NCBI GenBank assembly: GCA_014526335.1
Contig: JACTAT010000016.1
Location: forward strand, 2,307,901 to 2,371,900
Length of the DNA: 64,000 nt
Source of the DNA: Chrysaora quinquecirrha
Lineage: Eukaryota > Cnidaria > Scyphozoa > Semaeostomeae > Pelagiidae
Direction: 5' to 3'
Shown here: positions 13,537 through 24,372 of the stretch, one piece after another
Layout of the letters: every line of letters starts with the position of its first letter
Position numbering within the stretch: the stretch's first letter is position 1
Program-made: the position numbers and the translations under genes
The notes under the pieces: model-generated
Databases searched by the model: none
Told to the model about the DNA's origin: nothing
The model's input: only the letters and a program-made list of their open reading frames with translations

Positions 13537-14064
13537 TGAAAATTCTATAGCAAAGCGTCCTTTCGCGCGAATGAGTCCTTTCTGATAATCCTTTCCTAGC
13601 TAATTCAGCTTAATTTTTTTTTTTGTATTGTTCTGTTGTTAATGTAGACCATGTATCCTAGGATATTGTGTCGAATTATATAAAAAAAAAAAAAAAAAAT
13701 GATCGAGAAATAAGTTCAGCTGACGAACAATCGGGGGAGCGTGAGCCTTGTTTGGGTTTTGACGAGACGACAGATAATCAATGACTTGCGGATAAAACTG
13801 CTGCTGCTGTGAGCGAATCCATTCGGTCTCTACAGAATCTAGTTCCGAAGTAGTAGGGGTTCCTTTAGTCCCAGTACGAAAGCAAAAAACGATGGACATA
13901 AACTGACGACGCCAGAAGGCGAGAATAGTCATTGAAAAGTGATAAATCTATGATACTGCAAACGCTAGGCGACGGTAACGCTATTTGTTGTTCAGCGACG
14001 GAAGCGACAACTGTAGATGAAACAGGTTGCGATTTAGGCCATTGTGGCCACGAGGCTGTGTTAT
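13537..14064 (-). pseudogene. BEL/Pao RNase H-to-integrase linker with a small A/T-flanked insert
   Basis: The minus-strand frame at about 13732-13932 (WIRSQQQQFYPQVIDYLSS) matches the linker between RNase H and integrase. It is broken at 13612-13700 by a short insert starting with a T run and ending with a run of about 18 A. Confidence 0.6.
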
Positions 14065-14819
14065 TTATCCAAGACGGACCATTATGCCATAATTGCGATT
14101 TGAGCAGAGACTGCGCACTACAGCCACGAGAGACGAGGTCTGCAGGGTTTTCTGGTGAGGGTGTATGACCCCAGACAGAAATTCAAAAAGGCGATTTATT
14201 GCGTCAACCTTATTTTGCACGAATTGCTTTAACTTGCGCTTTGACGAAAGCCAATGCAATGCGATTTCCGAATCAGTCCACAAGCGAACATGAACTGTAG
14301 CGAATTCTTTCTTGATTATTTCAAGCAAAATTGAGATCCAAGCAACATAGCACTCAGTTCAAGCTGAGGGATAGTAAGAGTTTTCTTACCACGAGGCGCT
14401 AATTTGGATCTTGAACCAAGAAGAATACATTTGTCACCCTGACTAAGGTACGCGACGGCACCCATGACTAGCTTGCTAGCGTCGGTAAAAACGTGTAGAT
14501 AAACTGGCTGATTAGGATCGAAATCAATCCAACGAGGAAACTGGAAATTCGAAACGACAGAAAGTTCCTTTTCAATGTTTTTCCAAGCATTTATTTTCTG
14601 AATAGGCAAAGGTTGGTCCCATCCGAGTTTTTCATCCCAAAGTTCAGCGAGAAATAGACGAGCGAGTACGGTGACGGGTAAAACAAGACCAAGCGGGTCG
14701 AATAATTGACTTGAGATGCTTAACACTTTACGTTTCGTTAGAGAATCGGCGGATGAATCAAAATTTTTCGGTTGAAACGAAATGCAATCAGCAGAGGGAT
14801 TCCACTGAAGACCGAGCAA
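14065..14819 (-). pseudogene. BEL/Pao RNase H region (frameshifted)
   Basis: Two overlapping minus-strand frames (14316-14819 and 14065-14328) together cover the connection and RNase H. FDPLGLVLPVTVLARLFLAE and the Pao-type WDEKLGWDQPLP come first, then VFTDASKLVMGAVAYLS with the first catalytic Asp, LELSAMLLG with the Glu, and VRLWTDSEIALHWLS with the second Asp. A frameshift near 14320 separates the last part. It continues the pol frame ending at 14841. Confidence 0.85.
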
Positions 14820-14840
14820 AGAAATAATGTCTTATTTGGT

Positions 14841-16538
14841 TTAGAGTTGATTAGCGTTTATCAGTTCTTGTAAACTTGGCGAATTTGTCGACCATTGTCG
14901 GAGAACGAAATGACCTTTTTCCATGATTTCGCGCGCTTCATGGAAATAAGCTGTAGCTTCAGCCTCGGTTTGAGCACCGGAAAGGAGATTATCGACGTAA
15001 AGCTTTTGTGATAAATCGACAGCAATGGGATCGTTATATTTTTGCAAATGCTCGAGTAAAACAGCACCTAGTGTCATTGGACTGCTAGTGTGGCCGAAAA
15101 CGATTGTGTTGTATGTGTAAACACAGATTTCTTTTGACGGGTCGTTATCTTTGTACCATAAAAAACGGACGAACGGTCTGTCTTCTTCTCTGAGCTTGAT
15201 GTTTAGAAAAGTGCGTTGAATATCAGCGACGAATGCGCATTTTGGAAAGCGAAAAGGAATTAGCAACTCAACCAAATTATTGAGGAGGCAGGGGCCCGTA
15301 TAAAGACAGTCGTTGAGACTAACTTGACCGGTGTTGGCAGCGAAAACGATTCTTAAAGGAGTTGTTTCGGAATCTTTTAAAACAAAGAAATGAGGAAGGT
15401 AATGACACCCTTCTTCAGGCCATGGTTGTTGTAAATCAGGGACCTCTTCTATATAACCATTGGACAAATGTTCGGCCATAACCTTACGGTAGGCGTCCAT
15501 TAGGCTTAGTTTGTTTAATCGTGTCGTGACTTGTTCTAAACGTTTTTTGCAGAGGTTAAGGTTCGAAGGCAAAGGTGGGTGGTCAGTTTTCCAAGGTAGA
15601 GGAGCGTAATAAGACCCATTTCGAAATTCGATTTGCTGGCGATAGGAATGCAAAAATTCATTCATTTGCGTGTCCTGAGGTGTTTCAGAAACGAATTGAT
15701 CTTGAAATAGACGGTCGATTTGAATAAACAAAGATGAATTGCTCATCAAATTTTCAAAGGAAACAGCAGAGTCGTTTTGGCTATTGTCAGAATCTGCGAA
15801 AGGCGAATTAATCGTGTTTGTTGAAATGTCGTGACCTTTTGGTGTTGACTCACAATTTCGCTTTGAATCGTTAAGCAAAGGACCGGATACGACGTATCCG
15901 AATTTAGATTCTTGAATCAATGGGTGTGAACTTTCTTGTGAAACGTTGCCAAGAAAGCGATACGCGGCATCAGCTCCTAATAGAATATCAAGGACAAAGG
16001 AGCCATCCTTAAAATCGTTAGCCAAAGGCAGATCTTGAAGACGGGGGTTAGATTTTATTTCCTTGAAGCAATATTGTTGCAAAGGTTTAACAATTTCGTC
16101 TGTTATGAGAACACGAACATTTTCTATTCCTGTGGGGGTTTCTAGGCCAATGTTTGTTACCCCATTGCTATTTTCAGTTACTTTTCCCCCAAAACCGGAT
16201 ACGGACAAGAATTCGTAGGACGTAGGAGTTAAATCCAATTCAGAAGCAAATGCGGTGCGAACGTAACTGCGTTGTGAGCCTTCATCGAAAAAGATTCTGG
16301 CTGTAACTTTCTTATCTGCAGAAATAGCGAGAGGTTTAGCGGTTTTCAAAAGAATCGTGTTAGCGACGATACTGGTTACGACAGTGTTTTCAGGCTTAGA
16401 TTGCGCTTCAGATATATCAACATTATGAGAGCTTATAAGCGTATCAGAATCCTTGAACTTAATAATGTTAGAATCGACATCAGAAGAATAAACAGGCTTT
16501 AACGGATCAATGTTATTATCAATGTTAATATCCAACAA
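14841..16538 (-). CDS. BEL/Pao pol: aspartic protease and reverse transcriptase
   Basis: This is the longest frame in the window (565 codons). Residues about 55-210 are the Pao-type retropepsin (DUF1758-like): FFDEGSQRSYV carries the active-site Asp, with DILLGADAAYRFLG downstream. Residues about 300-545 are the reverse transcriptase: IVFAANTGQVSLNDCL, CLLNNLVELLIPFR, AFVADIQRTFLNIKL with the first palm Asp, FLWYKDND, and the catalytic box LYVDNLLSG. The box reads YVDN where many RTs have YVDD. The frame runs straight into RNase H sequence after a stop at 14841. Gag lies upstream and integrase downstream on the same strand. It is open but part of a truncated element. Confidence 0.9.
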   Translation of the reverse strand: MLDINIDNNIDPLKPVYSSDVDSNIIKFKDSDTLISSHNVDISEAQSKPENTVVTSIVANTILLKTAKPLAISADKKVTARIFFDEGSQRSYVRTAFASELDLTPTSYEFLSVSGFGGKVTENSNGVTNIGLETPTGIENVRVLITDEIVKPLQQYCFKEIKSNPRLQDLPLANDFKDGSFVLDILLGADAAYRFLGNVSQESSHPLIQESKFGYVVSGPLLNDSKRNCESTPKGHDISTNTINSPFADSDNSQNDSAVSFENLMSNSSLFIQIDRLFQDQFVSETPQDTQMNEFLHSYRQQIEFRNGSYYAPLPWKTDHPPLPSNLNLCKKRLEQVTTRLNKLSLMDAYRKVMAEHLSNGYIEEVPDLQQPWPEEGCHYLPHFFVLKDSETTPLRIVFAANTGQVSLNDCLYTGPCLLNNLVELLIPFRFPKCAFVADIQRTFLNIKLREEDRPFVRFLWYKDNDPSKEICVYTYNTIVFGHTSSPMTLGAVLLEHLQKYNDPIAVDLSQKLYVDNLLSGAQTEAEATAYFHEAREIMEKGHFVLRQWSTNSPSLQELINANQL

Positions 16539-17637
16539 GCTAGAACGTGTTGCAGCGAAAGCACAGTTAGAAACGGTTTGTTGAGATGACGTAGGAGCCG
16601 TAGGAATAATGCTAGGAGCGGCCTGAGGCGTATGTGGCTCGTTAGAAATTATAGCAACATGCGTGTTTGCTTGCGACGGGGGTTGCCTTGCTGAATTACT
16701 GTTACGTTGAGAATTACTTGAGCTAGTGTTACGGTGAATTTGAATCCCGTGAATAGCGTGATGCTTTCCTTACATTTAGCAAAACGACCTTTAGCATTGC
16801 ATTGTGAGACGCGATGTCCCGTATATAAGCAGTTAAGGCAAAGTTTATTGCTGACTACAGCGGTTGTCTTATCGGCTGCGGGCAGAGGGCAGCGTTGGGC
16901 GGCATGTGGGCCCTTACAAAGTTGGCAACGAACGTTTACGGAGGCAGACAGAGTACTGAAAGTAGTAGACGGGGGTTCGTATGACTCAAAAGACGGCTGG
17001 TGGCCAGTTGGCCGATTTGCGATTGCTGCCTGCTCTTGGCAGGTAATATATTCTTTGAATTTCTCGATAAAGCCCTTTAAATCGAAAATTGACTGTTTAC
17101 CACAATCACCTATATGGCTGAGTACTTTACCAGGAAGCTTGTCTTCTATGATGGGCACTAGGAATGGGGCACTAGGAATATTACCATCGAAAGTGGGGAG
17201 GTTTAGATCTGGTAGTTTTGAACGTGAAAACGTGGGAGTCGAAGAAGAAGGCTGTGGCTGCGGCGAGGAAGGTGACGGCGTGGCCGGATTCGCGGCTGGT
17301 TTTTCGAATTTAGAGATAATGAACTCAAGTTTACTGAGCTTACCTTTATTTGCAATTATAACAGAATCACCTTCATCAAAGAACTCATCCTGTTCGGCTT
17401 CATCTTCTACTTCTTCAAGGACGATGTTCTTGATGTCTTTCTCTAGATTGCTTCCTTCTTGAAACGTAGCCTTAAATAATTCGAATGCTGACTTTAGAGT
17501 CGTGATTTCGTCGTCTGTGAGAGTTGTTTTCGTGAAAAGAACGGATGCCTCGTTGAAAATCTTCGTGAATGTGCGTCAAAGTTGTCTTCTCTCTTGTTTG
17601 AGCTTCTCAAACTGCGTTTTTTGCTTCGGCGGCATGA
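16539..17637 (-). pseudogene. BEL/Pao gag region with zinc knuckles (degraded)
   Basis: Minus-strand gag probably starts at 17635 (MPPKQKTQFEKLKQERR) but meets a stop within 20 codons. The open part at 16649-17158 carries a capsid-like stretch (IGDCGKQSIFDLKGFIEKFK) and two CCHC knuckles, CQLCKGPHAAQRC and CLNCLYTGHRVSQC. A long plus-strand frame at 16734-17462 is only the antisense of this region. Gag would bind and package the element RNA. Stops and shifts show it is dead. Confidence 0.8.
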
Positions 17638-17678
17638 TTACGAACGAATAAATGAAAGAATACGAACGGCAATAACTC

Positions 17679-18100
17679 GAATCCTGGTCATGGCACCAAT
17701 TTGTGAAGAACGTGAAACAAGAGAACAACTTATCTCCCAAATATTTTCATAACTATAATAAACTATATACATAAACTATTGGTAATAACTGTGAGCATTG
17801 AAACGATTGAACTGAAAACGTAAACGAAGCGAATGACGAACTAAGGACAACAACTACTGAATAAAAGAACGGAAATATTCCTTAAATACTAAAAGGAGTC
17901 TGGGAACGAGTAAGCATAAATAAGAATAATTAAGAATAATTAACACAGAATATGACTACCTGCATGATTCTCATCTTGATTTTGCACAGTCGACAAACTG
18001 GCTTGTTGCCCGCCATGTTTTCCTCTTGATCACATGTTCAAAATGCGTCTATTTCGTCGGTGTCTTTGAAGATGTCCTGACGCGTTCAAATGGAATCAAA
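17679..18100 (-). mobile_element. Likely BEL/Pao 5' LTR remnant with primer binding site
   Basis: Just upstream of gag on the minus strand, TTGGTGCCATGACCAGGATT (17680-17699) resembles the primer-binding-site context of BEL/Pao elements. The sequence from 17702, beginning TGTGAAG on the plus strand, is the expected LTR position. The outer LTR edge is not defined, and the second LTR is missing because the element is truncated at about 12845. Confidence 0.4.
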
Positions 18101-18278
18101 AAATTTCCTTTCCATTCGATTGGGTTAACTTGAGAAAATGCGTTAAAAATGCCATACAAATGCGTTAGGAAAATGTGTTAAGAAAAAATTCCAATTCACA
18201 CATGGCGTCAAAATTTGACGTGTTTTCTTATCGCATTTTAAACGCGTTTTTTGACGCATTTTGTGTCTAGTGGGAACC

Positions 18279-19582
18279 AAGCTATAAAGATTTACCTTTA
18301 AGGCGAAGTTTGACTGCGATTACGTGAATCATCATCCACAAGCGAAGATATGACGACACAACCACTGACTTAACTATCACCCTATAATCATCGACATAAT
18401 GCAAGACGAATTCGGATCGAAAACTGTTTCCGGAAGCTTTCCTTGGATTGCATTAAACTTTGTCGCATTTCAAAACATTTCACTCCTGTTAACTCTTAAT
18501 ATTGTTATTTATATACTAATTATTTATTTTGGAATTGGGAATGTTGTAGTCTAGCGTGACCCCCCTCCTAGACACTCGTATTGTATATCTTTCATTCCAA
18601 TATACTTTCCTTGCATTGAGTGATAGTCCTCGTTAAGTATACACGAACAACGATCTCTTTTGTTAATAAGACGCAGCCTTTCAAGCATAAGCAAATTGAC
18701 ACTGATCTGTAAGGACTGGGGCGATTTTCTTTCCGCTGACAAACACAAGAAGGAATCATTCGTGCTCTTAAAAGACGAATTTTCAAAGCTAAGTGGTATG
18801 TAGACAAAGTTATCGTGTCTACAAAGCTGGTCTCAAATATCAGCAACTTATCTATGCAGATAAATGTTTAACCCGTGTAACCACGAGAAAGCTGATACCA
18901 GAGTCTCTAAACCAAACGGTGGATACCTGCATACGAGTAGGTGTTGTGTCTTGGTATGAATATCTACAGTGGTCTTTATGGTTTAAGTACACTTTCGGGG
19001 GCTTGCCACGGTCTCTGATTGTGCAAGGGGTGGTAAGACGTTGGCATGGATGGAATTGAAAGCTTTTTCCTAACGCAATCTGATCACTGTTCTTTTTGGA
19101 ATTATGGAATGTTGAAATCATGCAAATCTTAAATGCAGAGAATCTGACACATTGAAATTTTTAACATTGAAATGCTCGAAATTTTTCCTAACCTGTGAAT
19201 CAAATGCTATACGTAACTATAAAGTTCAAGTGAATTTCGAGAAAAGAATGGCACCTTGTTTTTCAAAAAGTAGAAAAAACAAAGTCATCAACTTGGTAGA
19301 TATACTTTCAATAAAGTGTCATTTCAATTTCATGAAATTTCTTAGTTTTAATCAATGTCATGCACATCTTGTATGGAAAGGCAGTTAAAATAAATTCAGA
19401 ATAAAAAAAATCACAGTCAAACAAATATTTTGCTTTCCTATTAAGAATAAATTAATAATTCGCAGACAGCGATTGGAAGTAATTTTAAAGAGACTGTGGC
19501 ATTATGCTACAACTTTTGCATCAGTAGAATAAATAAAATAAAAAACTGCTAATTTTGCCGGACAGATATCTTGTATTTGCTC
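18279..19582. other. Downstream flank of UCHL3, no gene recognised
   Basis: Several open stretches of 60-90 codons overlap on opposite strands here (18551-19388) but have no recognisable domain or good splice sites. Confidence 0.4.
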
Positions 19583-19669
19583 TCAGCCGGCTTTGGATAA
19601 TGCGACTATATTAAATTGCAACAGTGAAGTGTCTCTTTGCATGAACTTTTGGCACTCATTTGCTGCATC
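19583..19669 (-). CDS. UCHL3: UCHL3-like hydrolase, last coding exon
   Basis: After a TAG acceptor the exon reads DAANECQKFMQRD, then LLQFNIVALSKAG and a TGA. It aligns with the C-terminus of UCHL3-type enzymes, in which a helix rich in K/E/R is followed by the strand FNxIALS. Twenty-eight codons plus stop, phase 0 at its start, matching the donor of the exon at 19880-19938. Confidence 0.85.
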   Translation of the reverse strand, partial: DAANECQKFMQRDTSLLQFNIVALSKAG

Positions 19670-19879
19670 CTATCGAAAATAAAATAATCATAAATTACTA
19701 TTTGTAGAGAAGTTTTTCTTACATAAATTTAAATTTCCTACTACAATGGACACAACTAATAATTTGCCATTGATTGACTCTCATAAGAAGATGAAAGTAA
19801 ATATTGTTTCAGGAAATTGAAATAAGAAATATTCAGCCCAGAAAAATATAAGTGATACGCCCTTGCTAAAGAAATCTAC

Positions 19880-19938
19880 CTGTAAGAACGTGCTTTCAGA
19901 GGACTTGCCATGGTTAATTGGAAAATCTTTACGGCCAT
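19880..19938 (-). CDS. UCHL3: UCHL3-like hydrolase, exon with catalytic Asp region
   Basis: Acceptor TTCAAG, donor CAG/GTAGAT. The first codon is split with the previous exon (G + AT) and encodes the catalytic Asp of the peptidase C12 family in the ELDGRK motif. It is followed by GRKDFPINHGKSSESTFLQ. The PINHG stretch is highly diagnostic of UCHL1/UCHL3 enzymes. Fifty-nine nucleotides, entering in phase 1 and ending in phase 0. Confidence 0.9.
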
Positions 19939-21423
19939 CTTGAACGTAAAATAAAATATGAATATAAGAAGTGGTTGAGAACAGGAGAAAGTCTAGAATT
20001 TAGTCAACTATATTTGAGAGTATAGATAAACCAGCGACCCGCTTAGGTGGAATATTACAGCTTCTAACAGACCCGAATAGAGTAACTAGTGCATAAATGT
20101 CTACAACATAGTTATTGAGGTAAAATCGAATGAGCAAAAGGCCTTTAATTCTTGGATTGGGGTAGAGAGAATGACCTTTTTTACGCTGCTAACGACAAAA
20201 ATAACAACGCTATCGCGATGTTTGCAGAATGGCGGTACATCAAGCTATAAAAGCAACAGATGCAGGTATTTAAACGATTTACAAATGCTCGTAAATCTAA
20301 AATATATCAAGTTTACAGATTACAATACTGTCTACAGCATAGACAAAATCAATGAAGCACTTTTTGTAACAGCGGCAAAATACCAGATGACAAAAGCAGA
20401 AAATATATATACACACAACGTACACACATTCATTTCATGCACGAGGTGCACAATTCAATGATTGAAAGAGATGATAAATTGGAGATTTAAAATTTTGATA
20501 AAAATCAATCTCACTATGATCTCACTGAACTGAACAATAATTTTTGCTTTGATAAGCTGTTTCCTCATTGTTTGAAATGTTTAGTACTTATGTAAATCAG
20601 AGATAAAAGAGCAATTTAACAGTGCCAAATAAGACATTATTGCCAAGTTGGACGAGTTCAAGATTTGCCTTTTTCATCAAAAGAGCGGTATTTATGTAGT
20701 TATCTAACTCCAACGTGACTCGTGACGCAAAAGGTCTTGATATCATAGGGAAACTACACTTCAGCAATATTTTATAATTTTTAGACTTTTGCCAAATTAC
20801 TGCCACATAATACTGTTTATTTTTATCACACACTTAGTATACAAGAGATCACAGCTCGTTATTTTTGTGAAATATGCAAATAATGTGCCATTATTATTTG
20901 AGTTGCCTGATGTCCTTTTTATCCCAAAATTACAAATTTTCAAAATTTTGACAGTTTTCATTAGATTTATGACGTCATCAAAATACATGGCGTCATAGTA
21001 AGAAAAATGGTGAAATTGCGAAAAATGTGAAAAAACTATATATCATTCGAAAGACCTTGACGAAAGACCTCGTTCATTGATGTATATTACATTAAGATTG
21101 ACCAGAAAATAAAATAATTAATAGCAAATTTGTGTCTTTTGCTGTGACTGCTGTCCAAATATGGGCACTGTGTGGTCACGTGGCTAAGTTTATTGGCATA
21201 AAGTTTGCGTTAACTTGTAGAGTATTAAATTTAAGTCAAAGTCAGTCATTTCCAACCAGTAAAAGGTATATTGTTTAGCTGTTAGAGATGATTGTTCAGT
21301 AGGGGGCGAAAATGCCACCATAAGAACAAGGGTTGAAATTAAGTATCTCTGTGTTCCGTTATGGGTTTTGAGGGTTCATATAATCAAAACGTCTAAAATT
21401 GATATGATTAAGTGTTGGCATAC
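19939..21423 (-). other. UCHL3 intron, no embedded gene recognised
   Basis: About 1.5 kb with canonical GT and AG ends in the minus sense. AT-rich, with short frames on both strands that are not convincing. Confidence 0.6.
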
Positions 21424-21499
21424 CTAATTCATATAATGCACCATCTTTGTGAACAAAAGCTATAAAATGTAATTTTACTTCGGTATCCGGAGTAGGAGC
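21424..21499 (-). CDS. UCHL3: UCHL3-like hydrolase, exon with catalytic His
   Basis: Acceptor TTTTTTTTCTACAG, donor G/GTATGCC. It encodes APTPDTEVK, LHFIAFVHKDG and ALYEL, plus the first base of the Asp codon. The His in FVHKDG is the family catalytic His. With the next exon it gives the unbroken motif HFIAFVH-x(8)-LDGRK-x(3)-INHG. Confidence 0.9.
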
Positions 21500-21648
21500 C
21501 TGTAGAAAAAAAAGAATAAACAGTGCATGACAGGAAAAAATTCACAATTTAGCGAAATCTGAAAAAAGCAGCATATTTCCAAGAAAAAATATAAAGTGCT
21601 CAGAATAAGGAAAGAATGGGAAAAATGCAGCATGGGTTGCTTTTCTAC

Positions 21649-21696
21649 CTCTGTCTGGCCTTCTTTTGCACTATCTTCATGAGCAGAAGAAATACC
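21649..21696 (-). CDS. UCHL3: UCHL3-like hydrolase, crossover-loop exon
   Basis: A 16-codon exon, acceptor TTCCTGCAG and donor GAG/GTAGAA, encoding GISSAHEDSAKEGQTE. It aligns position by position with the flexible active-site crossover loop of UCHL3 (H-E-x-S-A-x-E-G-Q-T-E). Phase 0 on both sides, joining the exon at 35295-35377 upstream and 21424-21499 downstream. Confidence 0.9.
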
Positions 21697-22625
21697 CTGC
21701 AGGAAGAATACAAACTTTTTATTGAGGAATAACGATTTAAAAAAAAAGTCTAAACTACCCAACAATAGCGCAAAATTTGAAAATTATTTAAAATTTAGCC
21801 ATGAAAATGCACCACATCGAAAATGCTCTTAATTCGAGATGGCATAAATCGATCACACTAATGAATACGTTCTGAAGGGAAAAACGTGTGGTGAAGGGTT
21901 CCCCAATTATTCTAACAGATGAAATGCTGCACTCTCAGACGGGTAAGCTGCAAAACTCTATACTCAAGGTAAGGCCAGTGGGCTTTGTTTCTCATATATC
22001 CTTTTTATTAAGGATTCAGTAACTAGCAAGCCAAAGATCTACGAGGAAAATGGCAAAATGTTGAGTAAGGAATAATCAACTCTACGAAACGGGGACTCGG
22101 AAACGTAAAAAACGTAAGCACAATTCTAATCAAAACAGTCAACAATAAGGTGAGTGACAAGTGGTTCTGAAAGATACATACATATTCACATACTTTGTTG
22201 CTATTGCTCTTTATACTAAAGACACTAGTGTTCACTAAGTGGGCCCTTCTAGTTTTTTGAAGTTAGGCGTGATGAATACCGTGATAAATTCACACTTGGA
22301 AAAAATCTAAAGGCAATACATAAAGCTTTAGACAAAGAAGTGAATTTTAAAAATAACTTAAAAACTAATTTGAATGAATATGAAAGAACGTTTGTCGCGA
22401 CAATTATTTTGCGCCCTGAAGATTTAGTTTTAGACTTATAGATTCCGTGGCAATGCAGAGAAACTTGATAAAGAGTTAGCATTTTGTTTGGTGTGAGTAA
22501 AGGGTTATTTTATTGTTTTGCAAATTAAGGCAGTAGACTTTTACGGCAAGTATCTAAATAAATAAGAATGTCTTACAAAAAGGTAGTATATTTTAATAAG
22601 TGTTTAGGTGTTCATTCACTTTAAT

Positions 22626-22830
22626 TATTACTATTAATCTCTATTGACAATCATCTTCAATCTTATTGAAACGTAATCTTAATCTTAATCTTATTCTAAA
22701 TGATAATCTTAATCTTAATTTTATTCATTACCTGAATCTGAATCTAAATGTAAATCTGAATCGGAATCTAAACTTTTTCTTAAATTTAAAGTTAAATTTA
22801 AAGTAAGTTACTTCTTTTAAAACTCTTAAC
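22626..22830. repeat. Degenerate CTTAAT hexamer array (composite repeat copy 1, outer tail)
   Basis: AATCTTAATCTTAATC-type words in tandem, diverging to AATCTGAATC. It precedes AATTAAAA arrays and a tRNA-like block, the same order as the copies at 26890-28060 and 28975-34440. Confidence 0.7.
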
Positions 22831-22841
22831 TTGTTTGGGTT

Positions 22842-23171
22842 AAGGATTCCATCCCTGGATCACTGAAGGCACGTGTTGTTTACAAATTTGTTTGCTCAGG
22901 ATGTAATTCTGCATCGTATGTTGGTGAAACCAGCTGACATTTCGCAACACGTGTCCGTGAGCATCTATCCCAAGATAGGAATTCTCACATCTTTAAGCAT
23001 CTGCAAGAGTCCCCATCTTGCCGACCTCTTTGTAACTTAGACTTTTTTAAAATTTTAGATACTTCTAACACCACTTTTCAGTTAAAAATTAAGGAAGCTC
23101 TACATATTAACTGGGAGAAACCCGCCCTCAATAAGCCACTTTTTCATTATAATTCAACTTTATCCCTTTGA
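22842..23171 (+). pseudogene. Penelope-like element C-terminal GIY-YIG endonuclease fragment
   Basis: Plus-strand frame ending at TGA 23169-23171. It contains VVYKFVCSGC, ASYVGETS, then (after an in-frame TGA) HFATRVREHLSQD, SHIFKHLQ and LHINWEKPALN. The VYKFVCSGC...YVGET pattern, with downstream R-x-R-E-H and W-E-K-P, is the GIY-YIG nuclease found at the C-terminus of Penelope-like retroelements. The internal TGA and missing RT show it is a 5'-truncated dead copy. Confidence 0.8.
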
Positions 23172-23870
23172 GCTTTGTAATTATGTTCTTCATGTTTTCA
23201 TTATCCTTCTTTTTCACAGTTTTTTGATTAATCTTTACCGATCTTGTTACGCTTTTGTTTTTCATCGTGTCGCTTTGTTATTATAATGATGTACTTTTGC
23301 CTTTATACTTATAATTGTGTAGTGTTCAACATTGTAACTGAAGATGAATTAATGTAATTTGAAACATGTCTTACAAGTTTAAAAATGTTGTCTGTTTTTT
23401 GAAATGCCTCATCAGTCTAGCCTTATTCAGAAATTTTGGTAAAAATAAAGATAAAAATAAAAATAAAAATTCAAATCAAAATCAAAATTAAAATAAAATT
23501 AAAATTAATCAAAATTAAAATAAAGATTAAAATTAAAATCAAAATTAAACTTATGAGACATTTCAAAAAAAAAAAATTTTTCGAATATATAAGACATGTT
23601 TCGAATATTTTATATTCATCTTCAGTTACAAGAGTTAATTAACACTCAAAAAACGTGAAATTCAATGGCAAAATTATATCATTATAATAACAAAGCGACA
23701 TATTGAAAAAACAATAGCGTAACAATCTTAGCAAAGATTAATAAAAAAACTGTGAAAATGAAAGATAAGGAAAACAAGGCAAACATGTTAGAACTATCTA
23801 AGATCTTAACTATCCATCTTTAAACATCTAGAAGAGTCCCCATCTTGCCGATTGCATTGTAACTCAGATT
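23172..23870. repeat. Penelope 3' tail with an inverted second copy and a short direct copy
   Basis: The sequence after the stop (GCTTTGTTATTATAATGATG, GTAACTGAAGATGAA, GAAACATGTCTTA) reappears in reverse complement at about 23575-23770. A direct piece matching GAGTCCCCATCTTGCCGA of the coding part appears at 23828-23845. A simple A/T array (23436-23545) sits between them. Confidence 0.6.
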
Positions 23871-24080
23871 GTTTTGGTAAAATTAAAATTAAATGACTTA
23901 AATAAAAAATTCTAATTTAAATTTCAATTACCATTAAAATTCAAGATTAAATAGAAACTGAAATTAACATTAAGGGAAAATAAAGGTTTGAAATTTAAAT
24001 TTAAATCAAACAATTAAAATTGAAAAATACTAAAATCAAAATTAAATTGAAATATACATTAATACTGATTAAAAGACTTT
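23436..24080. repeat. AATTAAAA/AAATAA low-complexity arrays
   Basis: Tandem AAAATAA, TCAAAATTAAAA and AAATTAAAT words at 23436-23545 and 23875-24075. They form the inner AT-rich tail of composite repeat copy 1, interrupted by the Penelope pieces. Confidence 0.65.
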
Positions 24081-24109
24081 ATAACATTTTCTAAATCACA
24101 AAGACAAAA

Positions 24110-24345
24110 AACCATTTCCAGTCATGCGTTTTGCAGTAGGAGGCAAGCCCTCTAACCACTCAGCCATCCAGCTGAGCTCTTCAGAAAGGGATAATCTAGA
24201 GTTCACAAGAACATCCACTTATGGAGTACAGTTGGGCGTTTGTTCAAACAGGCACCAGTGATGCACATCAAATAAGGGTTTTCCACACTTCCCACAGAAA
24301 CTAAAGCAGGCATATTAAATAAAAGTAAAAATAAAGAAAACAAAC
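24110..24345 (-). repeat. tRNA-derived SINE-like repeat, copy 1
   Basis: In the minus sense, TGGCTGAGTGGTTAGAG is a good RNA polymerase III A box of the Leu/Ser tRNA class. A degraded B-box area (GCATGACTGGAAA) follows. The sequence on the other side of the A box, with GTGCATCACTGGTGCC and GGTTTTCCACACTTCCC, matches the copies at 27815-28060 and 34040-34440. Confidence 0.6.
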
Positions 24346-24372
24346 AGGTTATTGCTGACCAACCCCACATAA

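Larger units (their letters stand above)
9927..18278. mobile_element. Putative DNA transposon shell with long terminal inverted repeats enclosing nested elements
   Basis: The left end GGTTCCCACTA is followed by repeated AATGCGTTAAAA and AATGCGATAAGAAA words. The same sequence, reverse complemented, runs inward from TAGTGGGAACC at 18268-18278. Similarity extends about 160 bp. Between the ends lie a smaller TIR element, a LINE fragment and a truncated BEL/Pao element, so this reads as an old TIR element used as a landing site. No target duplication was recognised. Two separate MITEs in opposite orientation are the alternative. Confidence 0.5.

Noticed and set aside
16734..17462. 242-codon plus-strand frame
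   Set aside because: It is the antisense of the BEL/Pao gag region, whose minus-strand zinc knuckles are recognisable.
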